From: an uncultured Gemmataceae bacterium
GTDB lineage: Bacteria > Planctomycetota > Planctomycetia > Gemmatales > Gemmataceae
Reading direction: 5' to 3'
DNA length: 64,000 nucleotides
Assembly (NCBI GenBank): GCA_937923405.1
Contig: CALDUY010000001.1
Location: forward strand, 62,001-126,000
In this document: positions 18,130 to 27,228 of the stretch, piece by piece
Numbering within the stretch: position 1 is the stretch's first letter
Layout of the letters: each line of letters starts with the position of its first letter
The notes under the pieces: generated by a model
Databases searched by the model: none
What the model saw: the letters and a program-made list of their open reading frames with translations, nothing else
Told to the model about the DNA's origin: nothing
Translations under genes and position numbers: made by a program

Positions 18130-18579
18130 ATGGCGGACGTCATCGTCGACTTGTTGGCCCCGGAAGACCTCCGCGAGGTCGTCGAACTGTACAACCAAAT
18201 TTTTCGCCCTGCTCGGGACGAGGAGCATTTTGCTCGTCGTTACCTAGGCCGGTACAACGTGGTTCAGATGGTCGCCCGCATTCAGGAACGGCCAGTCGGC
18301 TTTCTCCTCGCCTTCGAACTGAAGCCGCGCACCATGTTCCTGTGGTTCCTCGGCGTGTTGGCCTCACATCGCCGCCAGGGAGTCGCCTCGCAGCTGCTTG
18401 ATGCCCTGCATAGCTGGGCACGCCAGAATGACTACGACGCCATCCGCTTCGAGTGCTTCAATCAACATCGCTCCATGCTGCACCTGGCCTTGGAGGCCGA
18501 GTACGACATTGTTGGCCTACGCTATGATCCGGATCATGGCGACAACCTGATCCTTCTGCAAAAGAACCTGATGCCATGA
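18130..18579 (+). CDS. GNAT family N-acetyltransferase
   Basis: This 149-residue protein has a single GNAT fold. The acetyl-CoA pyrophosphate-binding motif A is at LGVLASHRRQGVASQLLDAL (about residues 76-95, R-R-Q-G-V-A), preceded by the beta4 strand PRTMFLWFLGVL. The acceptor substrate is unknown. The gene overlaps mtaB by 4 bp (ATGA), so the two are translationally coupled. That pairing could mean a tRNA- or ribosome-linked role, but nothing in the sequence proves it. Confidence 0.85.
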   Translation: MADVIVDLLAPEDLREVVELYNQIFRPARDEEHFARRYLGRYNVVQMVARIQERPVGFLLAFELKPRTMFLWFLGVLASHRRQGVASQLLDALHSWARQNDYDAIRFECFNQHRSMLHLALEAEYDIVGLRYDPDHGDNLILLQKNLMP

Positions 18580-19889
18580 TTCCCGGGGCGGTCAAACTGG
18601 TCACGCTCGGCTGCAAGGTCAATCAATACGAAACGCAGTACGTCCAGGAACTACTCGAACAAGCGGGCTGGACCGTGGCTAGCGACGACCAACGTGCCGA
18701 CTTGTGCATCGTCAACACTTGCACTGTGACTCACGAGGGCGATGCTAAGTCGCGGCAGCAGATTCGCCGACTGGGCCAGAGCAACCCCGGAGCCAAAGTC
18801 GTGGTTCTCGGCTGCTACGCCACCCGCGATCCCCAAGCCGTCGCTGCTCTGCCCGGGGTCAGCAAGGTCATCGCCGACAAGTCGCGCCTCGTCGAGGAAC
18901 TCGAACCATTTGGCGTGACCAGTCCGCTACCGGGAATCAGCCGCTTCGACGGGCATCAGCGTGCCTTCGTCAAGGTTCAGGATGGCTGCCTGCTCAACTG
19001 CTCGTACTGCATCATTCCCAGTGTGCGGCCGCAGCTACGCAGCCGATCGGTGCAGGAAATCGCTGACGAGGTGGCGCGGCTGGTCGAGGCGGGCTATCAG
19101 GAAGTGGTGCTGACGGGAATTCATTTAGGACATTACGGATTGGATTTGAGTAAAGGCCGACCCAAGGCGAACTGGACGCGGCTGTGGCACTTGCTCGATC
19201 GACTGGCAAGCATGCCTGGTGAGTTCCGCATCCGTCTGTCGAGTCTGGAGGCCGCCGAGGCTCGCGACGATCTGATTCGAGTGATGGCTGGTCATCCCCG
19301 CATTTGTCCGCATCTGCACCTGTGCTTGCAATCGGGGTCGGACCGTATCCTCGCCGCCATGCGCCGGCGGTACACTAGCCGAGGTTTCCTCGACCGCATT
19401 GCCCGTATCCGCGCCCAGCTCGATCATCCTGCCATCACAACCGACGTGATCGTGGGCTTCCCCGGCGAAAGCGACGACGACTTCGCTCGTACTTGCGAGG
19501 TGGTCCGCGAAGCCGGCCTCTCGCGGGTTCACGTCTTTTCCTACAGCCCCCGTCAGGGAACCACGGCCTATGCCCTGCGAGACGATGTGCCGGCAGCCAT
19601 CAAGGCCGCTCGCCGTCAGAAGTTGCACGCCCTGGAGCGCGAACTGGCCGCGACCTACGCACGCAGTCTGCTCGGGCGAGAACTAGAAGTGCTCGTCGAG
19701 ACAGAGGATCCAACCCGGCCTGGCTTCGTCAACGGTACCTCGTGTCGATTTGTGCCGGTGTCCTTCCCGGGGCAGTTGGAAGGCCTTCGCCGACAACGAG
19801 TCGTCGTGCGTGTGACACGCGATGAGGCGGGGAAACTGGTCGGCGAAGCGATTCGGCCTACCCTTAGACCGCTTCTCAAGATGGTATAG
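18576..19889 (+). CDS. mtaB: tRNA t6A37 methylthiotransferase
   Basis: This 437-residue radical-SAM methylthiotransferase converts t6A to ms2t6A at position 37 of ANN-decoding tRNAs. The N-terminal UPF0004 domain supplies three cluster cysteines (TLGCKVNQYE, VNTCTVTHEGD, VLGCYATRDP). The radical-SAM CxxxCxxC motif is Cys138-Cys142-Cys145 (GCLLNCSYC). SAM-fold signatures follow, including HLCLQSGSD and TTDVIVGFPGE. A C-terminal TRAM-like region occupies about 370-430. CKVNQYE and the TCTVT loop favour MtaB over MiaB and RimO. It starts inside the GNAT stop. Confidence 0.93.
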   Translation: MIPGAVKLVTLGCKVNQYETQYVQELLEQAGWTVASDDQRADLCIVNTCTVTHEGDAKSRQQIRRLGQSNPGAKVVVLGCYATRDPQAVAALPGVSKVIADKSRLVEELEPFGVTSPLPGISRFDGHQRAFVKVQDGCLLNCSYCIIPSVRPQLRSRSVQEIADEVARLVEAGYQEVVLTGIHLGHYGLDLSKGRPKANWTRLWHLLDRLASMPGEFRIRLSSLEAAEARDDLIRVMAGHPRICPHLHLCLQSGSDRILAAMRRRYTSRGFLDRIARIRAQLDHPAITTDVIVGFPGESDDDFARTCEVVREAGLSRVHVFSYSPRQGTTAYALRDDVPAAIKAARRQKLHALERELAATYARSLLGRELEVLVETEDPTRPGFVNGTSCRFVPVSFPGQLEGLRRQRVVVRVTRDEAGKLVGEAIRPTLRPLLKMV

Positions 19890-19910
19890 CAGCAGGAGGG
19901 ATGAGGCTCT

Positions 19911-20008
19911 GTCGCAGGCTAAAGCCTGCGGCTACCAGTTACTCCGAATCGGTAGTCGCGGGTTTTAGCCTGCGCTTCGCTACACACCATTTCGCAGATC
20001 GTTCTAAA
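19911..20008 (+). repeat. Dispersed palindromic intergenic repeat, copy 1
   Basis: The interval holds the hairpin CGCAGGCT-AA-AGCCTGCG (19913-19930). It is followed by GGTAGTCGCGGGTTTTAGCC (from 19951), then TGCG and a CGCTACAC...CCAT...ATCG-T-TCTA tail. A closely similar block occurs at 61221-61295 in the same orientation. It lies between mtaB and the 3' end of the BBP7 gene, where it could also act as a terminator. It looks like a REP-type element. Confidence 0.55.
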
Positions 20009-20097
20009 CAGACATTGCCGATCGTTCATAGGCGCAATGAACGAGTCACGGAACTCGCATCCCGGCAAGCTCCGTGACTCGATGGACTAAGCTCGGC

Positions 20098-21318
20098 TTA
20101 GTAGCGGAGATTCAAGCCGACGTTCACGCCCTGCGCCCAGAAGTCGGTGGGGTTATCCAACCGAGCCGGAACGCGCGGACCGCTGCGGTCGGTGCCAGCT
20201 CCGAACACTGGGTTGAGGCCGGAGTTGTAGGTCCGATCGATCTGGTCGCCAGACCGTCCCACCGAACTCCAGTACAGGAAGGTGTAGCCGACCGAAATGC
20301 CGATGTTGTCCGTGAGGGCGAAGCCGACATTGAGGTTCACGTCGGGCACGAACGCAAAGCGGCAGGTTGACGAGTTGCCGAGATTCGACAAGACAGCGTA
20401 GAAGCCGCCCGGAGCGCCGTCGTCGGGCACTCCCGCAGGCAGAATGTGACTGCCGCTGATGCTGAAGGCTTGGTGGGTGGCACCCAAGGCCAGGCGTGTG
20501 GTCAGGCTGGTGGTGAAGCGATCCATCGTGGCACTGAGTCGGGCACCGAGTTGGCCGCCGTAGAAGTTGTTGGTCACGCGGAAGCGATCGTGGATCGAGC
20601 CGTTGCCGGCGTTGGTGACACTGGCGCTGATGTCTAGCGTGTCCTGCATGCCCAAGTAGCGGAAGCCGCCGATCAGATCGATATTGATACCGTCTGCGGG
20701 GCTGCTGCGTAGGAAGGTGTTGGCCTCGCCACCCCACAGCGAGATCGACGAGCGCACCTGAGCATAGCCAGTCAGGAAGCCTTCGGGAATCGCATCGAAC
20801 CGACCCGCGAAGACACCGCCAGTCTCGATGTCGTCGGGACCGAAGCCGGGGTAGAAGACTTCGCGCACGGTGAGGATGATTGGCGGATTGCCAGTCTCAT
20901 CCGAGGCGATGCGGAACTTATTGACCCGCGGCGTGAGGAACAGACCGCCCAACTCCACGCCCAAGCCGTCTTCCTCGCTGAGCAGGAAGCCGAGGTTGAT
21001 GCGGAAGCCCGGCAACGGATTCGTGGCATATCGCCGACCGCCGTACACCGTGAAGGCGTTGGGATCGGAAAGTCCGCCCGCTTCCAACGTGGCAGACAGG
21101 TCATCGTTGGGAGAGGCGGAGTTGATCAGCGGCGGCACGGGATTGCCTTTGAGCCACCACAGCAAGAAATCACCGTCCACCGTCAGACGTGGCCCCGCGG
21201 GAACACACGCTGTCCCGCACTAGGGTTGCGGGCAATTGTCGCAAGGGGGAGTCTGTGCCGAGATGACTGAGGCCATCCCTAGCCCGATTAGCACAACGCA
21301 CATCGTCCTGACGTTCAT
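20098..21318 (-). pseudogene. BBP7-family outer-membrane barrel with in-frame TAG at codon 33
   Basis: Starting at ATG 21318, the frame reads a good signal peptide (MNVRTMCVVLIGLGMASVISAQ), then TPPCDNCPQP, a TAG at 21222-21220, and then CGTACVPAGPRLTVDGDFLLWW and the rest of a typical BBP7 (DUF1551-type) barrel to 20098 in the same frame. The barrel part has many alternating strands and ends in LNLRY, an aromatic C-terminus as expected for BamA recognition. Without the stop it would be ~405 residues. Initiation at the internal GTG (21180) would give 360 residues without a signal peptide and so no export. I therefore call it interrupted. Alternatives are stop suppression or a base-calling error. 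It is divergent from an intact paralog. Confidence 0.7.
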
Positions 21319-21638
21319 GGAGTTCTCACTGTCTGGGGAAAGTGGTTGGAGAGAACACGTTGCCCTTGGTATCGGTTGCAACTTCAGAGGGGAAGCAAAA
21401 GGAACACTTATCAAAGCAATCGATATGAGGAGATTACATCTTAAAGGTAGCAAGAGTAGCGAAACCGGCACAGTTGATTCATTCGCCTTCACCAAATCCG
21501 CAAAGCTGATGGAATACGCCATCACCCCAACTCGATCGCAGCGGAAAAACTCGGCTTTTTCTCAAGTCGACCAGTCGCTATAGCCCCACCTCTCACAAAG
21601 GTCCAATCTATTCATCACTCGCTGAGGCGGAGGACGCC
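21319..21638. other. Divergent promoter region between two BBP7 genes
   Basis: These 320 bp separate the two divergent barrel genes and are more AT-rich than the flanks. The promoters of both genes presumably lie here. I see no clear operator, ncRNA or coding region; the small frames present lack ribosome sites and protein-like composition. Confidence 0.35.
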
Positions 21639-23039
21639 ATGCGCGACCAGGTTGTCGCTGGAGCCGCACTGCTGCTGGCACTGCTGGCGAACTCGGGAAA
21701 CAGTCAGACGCCTTACGGATCAGTTCCGGTGACGCCGCCGCATTGGTCGACCGCTTCGGCGGGTTCGGGGTATTCGAGCGCGTCTGGAGGTTCTGTCACT
21801 GCGTGGCCGGCACCGGCTCCCTCGGGGTACGCGCCGCCGATGCAGATGTCGGGACCGCCGCCGGTTTTACCGGAGTATTCCGCTCCGGGTTGTGCTAGTT
21901 GTGGAACTCCCCTCGATTACGTCGGCGCGCGTGATCCAGATGATCGCGTCTGGTTCATCGGTGAGTATCTGTTCTGGCAGCTGACCGGGGCACAGCTTCC
22001 GCCGCTCTTGACCGTCAGCCAGGCAGGTACGCCGCAACAACTGGCTGGAATCTTGGGTACGCCAGGAACGCAAATTATCGCTGGGGGACAGCGGGTCAAC
22101 GACGACTTTCGCTCCGGGTTGCGTGTCCGGGCTGGCGTTTGGCTCGACGACAATCAACGCCTCGGTCTGGAGCTGGGCTACTTGCTTCTCGAAGGACAAG
22201 GCGACGGCGGCCAGGTACTCTCTCCCGATGGCAGTCTGATCGTTGGGCGACCCTACTTCGACGCGGTCACCGGTCTGCCTAGCGCCGAACTTGTCGCCTT
22301 CCCAGGAGTGTTGGCCGGCCTTGCCAGCGTTAGGGCTAGCTCGTCCAACTTCTACGGTGGCAATGCCTTTTTGACCTACACCCTGGCAGGTGGAACGCTT
22401 AGCTTCAACAATCCCTGTAACCGCTCGCTGTTCCGGGTCAACCTCGTGGGTGGCTTCACTCATTTTCGCTTCGATGATTCCGTCCGCATTCAAGAGGAGC
22501 TGATCCCGCTGGGAGCCGCTGTAACTCCTGGCTCGCGGATCCTGATTGCCGATCACTTCACCGCTCGTAATCGCTTCTACGGCGGTACGGTCGGCATGGA
22601 TACCGAGATCCTCAGTGGTCGATTCTCTTTGCAGACGCGCGTCTTGGCTAGCCTGGGTCAAGCCGAACGCAAAATCACCATTAGTGGCCAGACACTCAAC
22701 CTCAACCCTGTGATCGGCACAGCGGTGAACACCGGTGGGTTGCTGGCTCTGGTGAGTAATATCGGCACCTACGAGTCGGAAACGCTCACCGTCATCCCCC
22801 AAGTCGATGTCTGGGTGGGCTATCGTGCCACGGAGAATCTCCGCTTGCTCGTAGGCTACTCGTTCCTCTATTGGCCCAACGTTGTCCGAGCGGGTGAACA
22901 GATCGATCCCGTGGTGAACCGAAATTTGCTACCTCCGATATCCGCGAATCCAGCTGGTCCTAGTCTCCCCAAGTTCACGCTCAAGGATGGCGACCTGTTT
23001 CTGCACGGCTTCACCGCTGGGCTGGAGTTGAGTTTCTGA
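21639..23039 (+). CDS. BBP7-family outer-membrane beta-barrel protein
   Basis: This 466-residue protein has a signal peptide (about 1-22) and a Pro/Ser/Gly-rich linker (about 23-85) containing a CASCG cysteine pair. A barrel of ~370 residues follows, beginning VWFIGEYLFWQLTGAQLPPLL, the BBP7 start motif also seen as FLLWWLKGNPVPPLI in the divergent paralog. Shared features are LGLELGYLLLEG, NFYGGNAFL, the repeat region NRFYGGTVG, and the near-terminal LRLLVGYSFLYW versus IGISVGYTFLYW. It ends in ELSF, an aromatic C-terminus suited to outer-membrane insertion. The function is unknown; it may be a porin-like or structural surface protein. This copy is intact. Confidence 0.88.
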   Translation: MRDQVVAGAALLLALLANSGNSQTPYGSVPVTPPHWSTASAGSGYSSASGGSVTAWPAPAPSGYAPPMQMSGPPPVLPEYSAPGCASCGTPLDYVGARDPDDRVWFIGEYLFWQLTGAQLPPLLTVSQAGTPQQLAGILGTPGTQIIAGGQRVNDDFRSGLRVRAGVWLDDNQRLGLELGYLLLEGQGDGGQVLSPDGSLIVGRPYFDAVTGLPSAELVAFPGVLAGLASVRASSSNFYGGNAFLTYTLAGGTLSFNNPCNRSLFRVNLVGGFTHFRFDDSVRIQEELIPLGAAVTPGSRILIADHFTARNRFYGGTVGMDTEILSGRFSLQTRVLASLGQAERKITISGQTLNLNPVIGTAVNTGGLLALVSNIGTYESETLTVIPQVDVWVGYRATENLRLLVGYSFLYWPNVVRAGEQIDPVVNRNLLPPISANPAGPSLPKFTLKDGDLFLHGFTAGLELSF

Positions 23040-23056
23040 GCAGCTCCAGCGACTGC

Positions 23057-24934
23057 TCATGCCGACAACGGAGCATGGGCGACTCGTTCGAGGTTCTCCC
23101 AGAAGCTCCGCAACAGTTCCGGCGTGTTGACGGGCAGGCCGCCTGGAGCGTACTCCGCGCGGGCGTGCAGTTCGGCCAGACGGCGTAGCTCGGCCTCGAA
23201 CGAGGGCACCTCCTCGCCCAAGCGATGCAGAAATTCTTGGGCGGTCTCGGCTGGTTCTCGGTGCAACTGCTGCTCCCGGGCCCAGGCCTCTACGGCCCGG
23301 TAGGTGTATCGGACCAGCGATCGTGCCGAAAGTTTCGCCGACCTGCCCGACTCGAACGGATTGGCAAAATCGCTGAACGGGGCATGGCGTTCCAGAGCCG
23401 CCTGTTCTTCCGTCTCCTCATCCGTGCCCGGCTGGTCGGAGGTGGTCCGACCGAACAAATTGGCCCAGAAGTTGCGCCACGACTCGAGCAGTTTCCTGGC
23501 CCAGTCGGTGAAGTTAGCAAGAAAGCCCAGCCCGCCACGCAGTACGGCAACGAGGACGAGCATCAGTAGCACGGCGAAGACGGTCCATTTCAAAATCGGC
23601 CCGACCTTCTGCATCAGCTGTTGCACGGCATTGACCGGCGATGAGGACGGAGACGAACCACTGTTCTGCTGCTTCTCCATCTCCTTCAAGCCCTGGGCGG
23701 CCCGAGTGTTCTGTTGCTGTCCACCTTGCTGGTTTTTGTCGCGCGAGTCGCCTTGGTCACCTTTCTCGCTCTGCCGGTCGCCGTCGCCTTGCTTCTTCTC
23801 TCCGCCACTCTGTTGTCCTTTTTCGCCCTTTTGCGAGTTTCCTTGACCGTCTTTGCCCTCTCCCCGGCCTCGGGCTTTGCCCTTCTTGCCCTCGCCGCCT
23901 TCCTTGCCTTGCTCGCCGGTTTTACCACCGTCCTTGCCTTCTTTACCGGTCTGTCCGGGCCTCCCCTCGCCTTCGCCTGGAGAGTCGCCCTTGGCGGCGT
24001 AACGGCTCGCCTGACGCTTGGCCGAGCCGGCGGGATCAATCCAGTCTGTCAACGGTGAATACTCCGCGGCTGGTCGTGGCAACAGCGCGCCGAGGAGCAA
24101 CAGTCCACCCAGCAGAGTACCGCCCATGACCAACCAGGCTCCGGTCATCGCTGCCGGCATTTGCAATCGTTTTTGTCGCAGATAACGCCGCAGCCCCAGG
24201 AAGCACGTCGTCAGCAACAACCCTAACCCGCTGGCGACGTAGATCATCATCAACCAGAAGGCGAAGCGGCGACGGTCGGGCGCGGTCAGTGGAATGAGCG
24301 CCTGGCCGAGTCCGAAAATCGGCAGTGCCGCCAGCGAGAAGTACACCACCCACGCGCCGAGCGTGCGTTTCTTGTTCTTCTGTTCGCGGTACTTCTGGTA
24401 GCGTTGCCACCAGCCATCGACGCCGCCCTGGTCCACTTCCAGTAGTTCGGGTTCGTCGTTACCGAGACTCGGCTTCTCCGGCGGAGCCTCCTGCAGGCCC
24501 GACGCCTGCAACAGGCCTTCGCCGCTCATGTCGGTTTCTTCATCGATGTTCGTACAGTCCCAAACCAGCCGGTTGGTACACCACCAGATGACGACCACCA
24601 GCAGCAGGTTGATGAGAAAACTCATCGACCGCACTCCCTCGGGATACTCGATGAACGATTGCATCCCCAGGTAGGTGACGAAGCCGAGGATCGAGCCATA
24701 CAGTGGAGCACGCGAGGCAATGTCGCCATTGATGCTGATGCGAGCCACCAGCACCATGCCGAAGACACAGAAGAAAACGATCCACTGAAGACGTTCCTTC
24801 CATTGGCCATCGGTTTTGTAGAAAATTTCGAGCAAGAAGAAAGCCAGACTGCCGACCAGGCCCATGACCAGTACGGGGCTTAGCACGATGGTGAGGTAAT
24901 CGACAGCGGTTTGATTGGGTCGATCCGAAGCCAC
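23057..24934 (-). CDS. DUF4129-domain multipass membrane protein
   Basis: This 625-residue protein starts at GTG 24934, 5 bp after the DUF58 stop, with GGAGG 9 nt upstream; the longer ATG frame would overlap DUF58. The N-terminal half has about six membrane helices. A long hydrophilic Gly/Lys/Glu/Gln-rich low-complexity stretch follows (about 310-420 from this start). Another helix lies near 455, and a C-terminal DUF4129 domain carries RSLVRYTYRAVEAWAREQ and ETAQEFLHRLGEEVP. DUF4129 is the C-terminal part of many membrane transglutaminase-like proteins and is often linked with MoxR and DUF58 genes. No transglutaminase core (Cys-His-Asp) is visible here. Confidence 0.82.
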   Translation of the reverse strand: MASDRPNQTAVDYLTIVLSPVLVMGLVGSLAFFLLEIFYKTDGQWKERLQWIVFFCVFGMVLVARISINGDIASRAPLYGSILGFVTYLGMQSFIEYPEGVRSMSFLINLLLVVVIWWCTNRLVWDCTNIDEETDMSGEGLLQASGLQEAPPEKPSLGNDEPELLEVDQGGVDGWWQRYQKYREQKNKKRTLGAWVVYFSLAALPIFGLGQALIPLTAPDRRRFAFWLMMIYVASGLGLLLTTCFLGLRRYLRQKRLQMPAAMTGAWLVMGGTLLGGLLLLGALLPRPAAEYSPLTDWIDPAGSAKRQASRYAAKGDSPGEGEGRPGQTGKEGKDGGKTGEQGKEGGEGKKGKARGRGEGKDGQGNSQKGEKGQQSGGEKKQGDGDRQSEKGDQGDSRDKNQQGGQQQNTRAAQGLKEMEKQQNSGSSPSSSPVNAVQQLMQKVGPILKWTVFAVLLMLVLVAVLRGGLGFLANFTDWARKLLESWRNFWANLFGRTTSDQPGTDEETEEQAALERHAPFSDFANPFESGRSAKLSARSLVRYTYRAVEAWAREQQLHREPAETAQEFLHRLGEEVPSFEAELRRLAELHARAEYAPGGLPVNTPELLRSFWENLERVAHAPLSA

Positions 24935-24939
24935 GAGAT

Positions 24940-26325
24940 TCAGCCTCCGAGAGTGGCGAAGTCGTAGTAGGCCAGTCGATGCACCTGATTGCGGCACAGG
25001 TCGGGCAGAGCGTCTTCGCTGGTCAGATGACGCAGATCGCGAATCCCTTCGGCGACGAGTCGGGCATAGGCGTTCTCCAGGCCGTCATCATCGAGCATGA
25101 CCAACACAACGGCAACGGCCATGCCACGGCGGCGCAGGTTGCCCAGGGCGATGGCGGTGGCCGCGGACACGTCGGGCAGTATGGCCAAAGCCGTGGCGTC
25201 GCGCGGCAAGCGATGGGCGCATTCGAGGATCATCTCGGCAAAGGTGAAGCCATCGGTCAACTCAACGCGAGCCAGCGTCTCTCGGATCCGCTGCAGCTGG
25301 TCAGCCCCGCGACGGGTCTCGACGACCAGCGGTTCGAGCCGACGACTCGCAGCCACGTCGGCGGCAGCGCGGCGAGCTGCTTGCCGACTCGACGGTTCAC
25401 GATCCCAGCCCTCGGTTTTGATACGCTCAGCGGCATCGCGAGCATTGCTGACCAAGCCGACCTGTTGCCCCATGAGGAACACTGCGTGGGCCAGCGACAC
25501 TGCACAGGTGACGGCCAATTCGCTGCGGAACGGTTCGCCGCGTCCCGGGTAGCCGTTTTTGTGAAAGTCCAACAGCACCGTGATGCCCGAGAGTGTGGAC
25601 GGCTCCAGCACTTTGCTATGCAATTGCCCCGTGCGAGCGGTCGCGCCCCAGTGGACGCGGTTCAACGGGTCACCCTGCTGATAGGCACGCACGCCGGCAA
25701 TCCGAGTCGGATCCTCGTAGAGCTTGTGCATGATCCGCACGTCGCCGATAGGGCGGCGGGAAGCGAGGTCATAGCCGGACAACGGTACGATGCGCGGGTA
25801 GACCAGCACAAACTTGGGCGGTGCTACCACGCGAAAACGTCGATGCAGACCAAAGAGATCTCCTGTCTCTAAAACTAGTGGGCCAATCTGATGATAGCCA
25901 CGGCGCAGACACTCCAGACTATATTTGATGACGAGTTCGCCGCGCGGACCGAGCATGCCGATCTGGATACGCTTGCCGCGCAGCTTGAGCTTCGGCGAAA
26001 CCGGATGCAGGGCCTGATTGGGTAGCACATCTTCCAGCAAGAACCAGGGGATCGGTAACGCACCCGTGTTCTCGACCACCAGCCGCACCACCAGGCGATC
26101 GCCGATCTCCAGAGCTAGTCCCCCCGCGTGTTCTTCGGCTTCGTCGTCAAGCTGGCCAGCTGGACGCACGTGGCGTTCGGCCTGTAACTGATCAATCCAC
26201 GATCGGGCCAGATAGCGTGAGATCAACAGCAACCCCAACAGAACGTACATCGAGTACGCCAGCAAGCCCGACTCCAGCACCAGAGCGGCGAGCAGCAGTC
26301 CCACAGCGCCGAGTATCCACCACAT
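24940..26325 (-). CDS. DUF58 domain protein
   Basis: This 461-residue protein has two N-terminal membrane helices (about 3-36), then a beta-rich region (about 70-190), then the DUF58 core with EDPTRIAGVRAYQQGDPLNRVHWGATARTG condensed around Arg-x-Tyr...Asp...Trp (about 205-235). A vWA-like continuation has DFHKNG as a possible degenerate metal site. DUF58 proteins are usually encoded with MoxR AAA+ ATPases and are thought to act in assembly of envelope complexes. Here the neighbours are a nitrilase 13 bp upstream and DUF4129 5 bp downstream; no MoxR gene is in the window. Confidence 0.87.
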   Translation of the reverse strand: MWWILGAVGLLLAALVLESGLLAYSMYVLLGLLLISRYLARSWIDQLQAERHVRPAGQLDDEAEEHAGGLALEIGDRLVVRLVVENTGALPIPWFLLEDVLPNQALHPVSPKLKLRGKRIQIGMLGPRGELVIKYSLECLRRGYHQIGPLVLETGDLFGLHRRFRVVAPPKFVLVYPRIVPLSGYDLASRRPIGDVRIMHKLYEDPTRIAGVRAYQQGDPLNRVHWGATARTGQLHSKVLEPSTLSGITVLLDFHKNGYPGRGEPFRSELAVTCAVSLAHAVFLMGQQVGLVSNARDAAERIKTEGWDREPSSRQAARRAAADVAASRRLEPLVVETRRGADQLQRIRETLARVELTDGFTFAEMILECAHRLPRDATALAILPDVSAATAIALGNLRRRGMAVAVVLVMLDDDGLENAYARLVAEGIRDLRHLTSEDALPDLCRNQVHRLAYYDFATLGG

Positions 26326-26338
26326 GGAATTTGCCTTG

Positions 26339-27187
26339 TCAGAAGGAGCGGGCCGATTGCTTCGTGGCGGTCAACGGAGCGTACATCTCGGGGCGTCGAT
26401 CGCCGACGCGGTCGATCTCGTACTCACCGGGCACCTTGACGAGGCGCTTGGCACGCGCCACCGTCGGATCGAACTCGGCGAAGAGAATCTCTGGCGTGTC
26501 TCCACGGGCCTGAGCCAGCACCTCGCCGGACGGAGCGACAATGCGGCTTTGGCCGATGAAGCGAAAGCCGCGCTCCTCACCGACTCGGTTGACCGCCGCG
26601 TAGAAGATGTGATTCTCCATCGCGCGAGTGTCGGACATGCACACGGTGGAACGCGCTCCCGTGGGCCAGTTGGTCGCCAGCACTACCAGATCGGCCCCCA
26701 GTACCGTCAGCACACGGGCCGACTCGGGGAAACTCCCATCATAACAGATATTCATACCGACACGCAGGCCGTTCAGCTCGTAGACGGCGAAAGGGCGATC
26801 GCCTGGAGTGACAAAGCGATCAACGCCGAGAAACGGCAGGTGAATCTTGCGATACCACCCGACCAGTCCATCGGGACCGACGAGCATACAGGCATTGAAG
26901 AGTCGCTCTTGCTCGCGTTCCAACAGCCCGACGATGGCAAAGACGCCGAGCCGAGCGCAGTCCGCCGCCAACACGTCGCTCGCCGGACCGGGCAGCGGCT
27001 GAGCCAGCGGCCAAGCTTCGTCGCGGCTGCGGAAACAGTAGCCGGTCAAGACGCACTCGGGAAAGACAATCAACTTGGCCCCCTGCCCAGCGGCCTCGGC
27101 GAGCCGCTCACGGATCGTGGCGAGATTGTTCGCCACGTCGCCCAGAGTCACGTCCATCTGTACCCCGGCGATTTTCCAATTTGACAT
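26339..27187 (-). CDS. Carbon-nitrogen hydrolase (nitrilase superfamily)
   Basis: This 282-residue cytoplasmic hydrolase has the complete catalytic triad: Glu44 (LIVFPE), Lys114 (WYRKIHLP) and Cys148 (GMNICYDGSFPE). It likely acts as an amidase on a small C-N substrate such as an omega-amide or N-carbamoyl compound; the specificity cannot be fixed by eye. It is the first gene of the minus-strand group with DUF58 and DUF4129, separated from DUF58 by 13 bp, and is divergent from surE across 41 bp. Confidence 0.9.
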   Translation of the reverse strand: MSNWKIAGVQMDVTLGDVANNLATIRERLAEAAGQGAKLIVFPECVLTGYCFRSRDEAWPLAQPLPGPASDVLAADCARLGVFAIVGLLEREQERLFNACMLVGPDGLVGWYRKIHLPFLGVDRFVTPGDRPFAVYELNGLRVGMNICYDGSFPESARVLTVLGADLVVLATNWPTGARSTVCMSDTRAMENHIFYAAVNRVGEERGFRFIGQSRIVAPSGEVLAQARGDTPEILFAEFDPTVARAKRLVKVPGEYEIDRVGDRRPEMYAPLTATKQSARSF

Positions 27188-27228
27188 CGTGCAATTCTCC
27201 CTCGACGGACTTGCTATATCTTACCAAC

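Noticed and set aside
21867-22802. A 311-codon minus-strand frame opposite the intact BBP7 gene
   Set aside because: It is a shadow of the barrel gene, with unnatural composition and no domain.
24979-27184. Long plus-strand frames opposite DUF58 (297 codons) and the nitrilase (286 codons)
   Set aside because: The minus-strand genes have full motifs and catalytic residues; the plus frames are rich in His/Gln/Arg without motifs.
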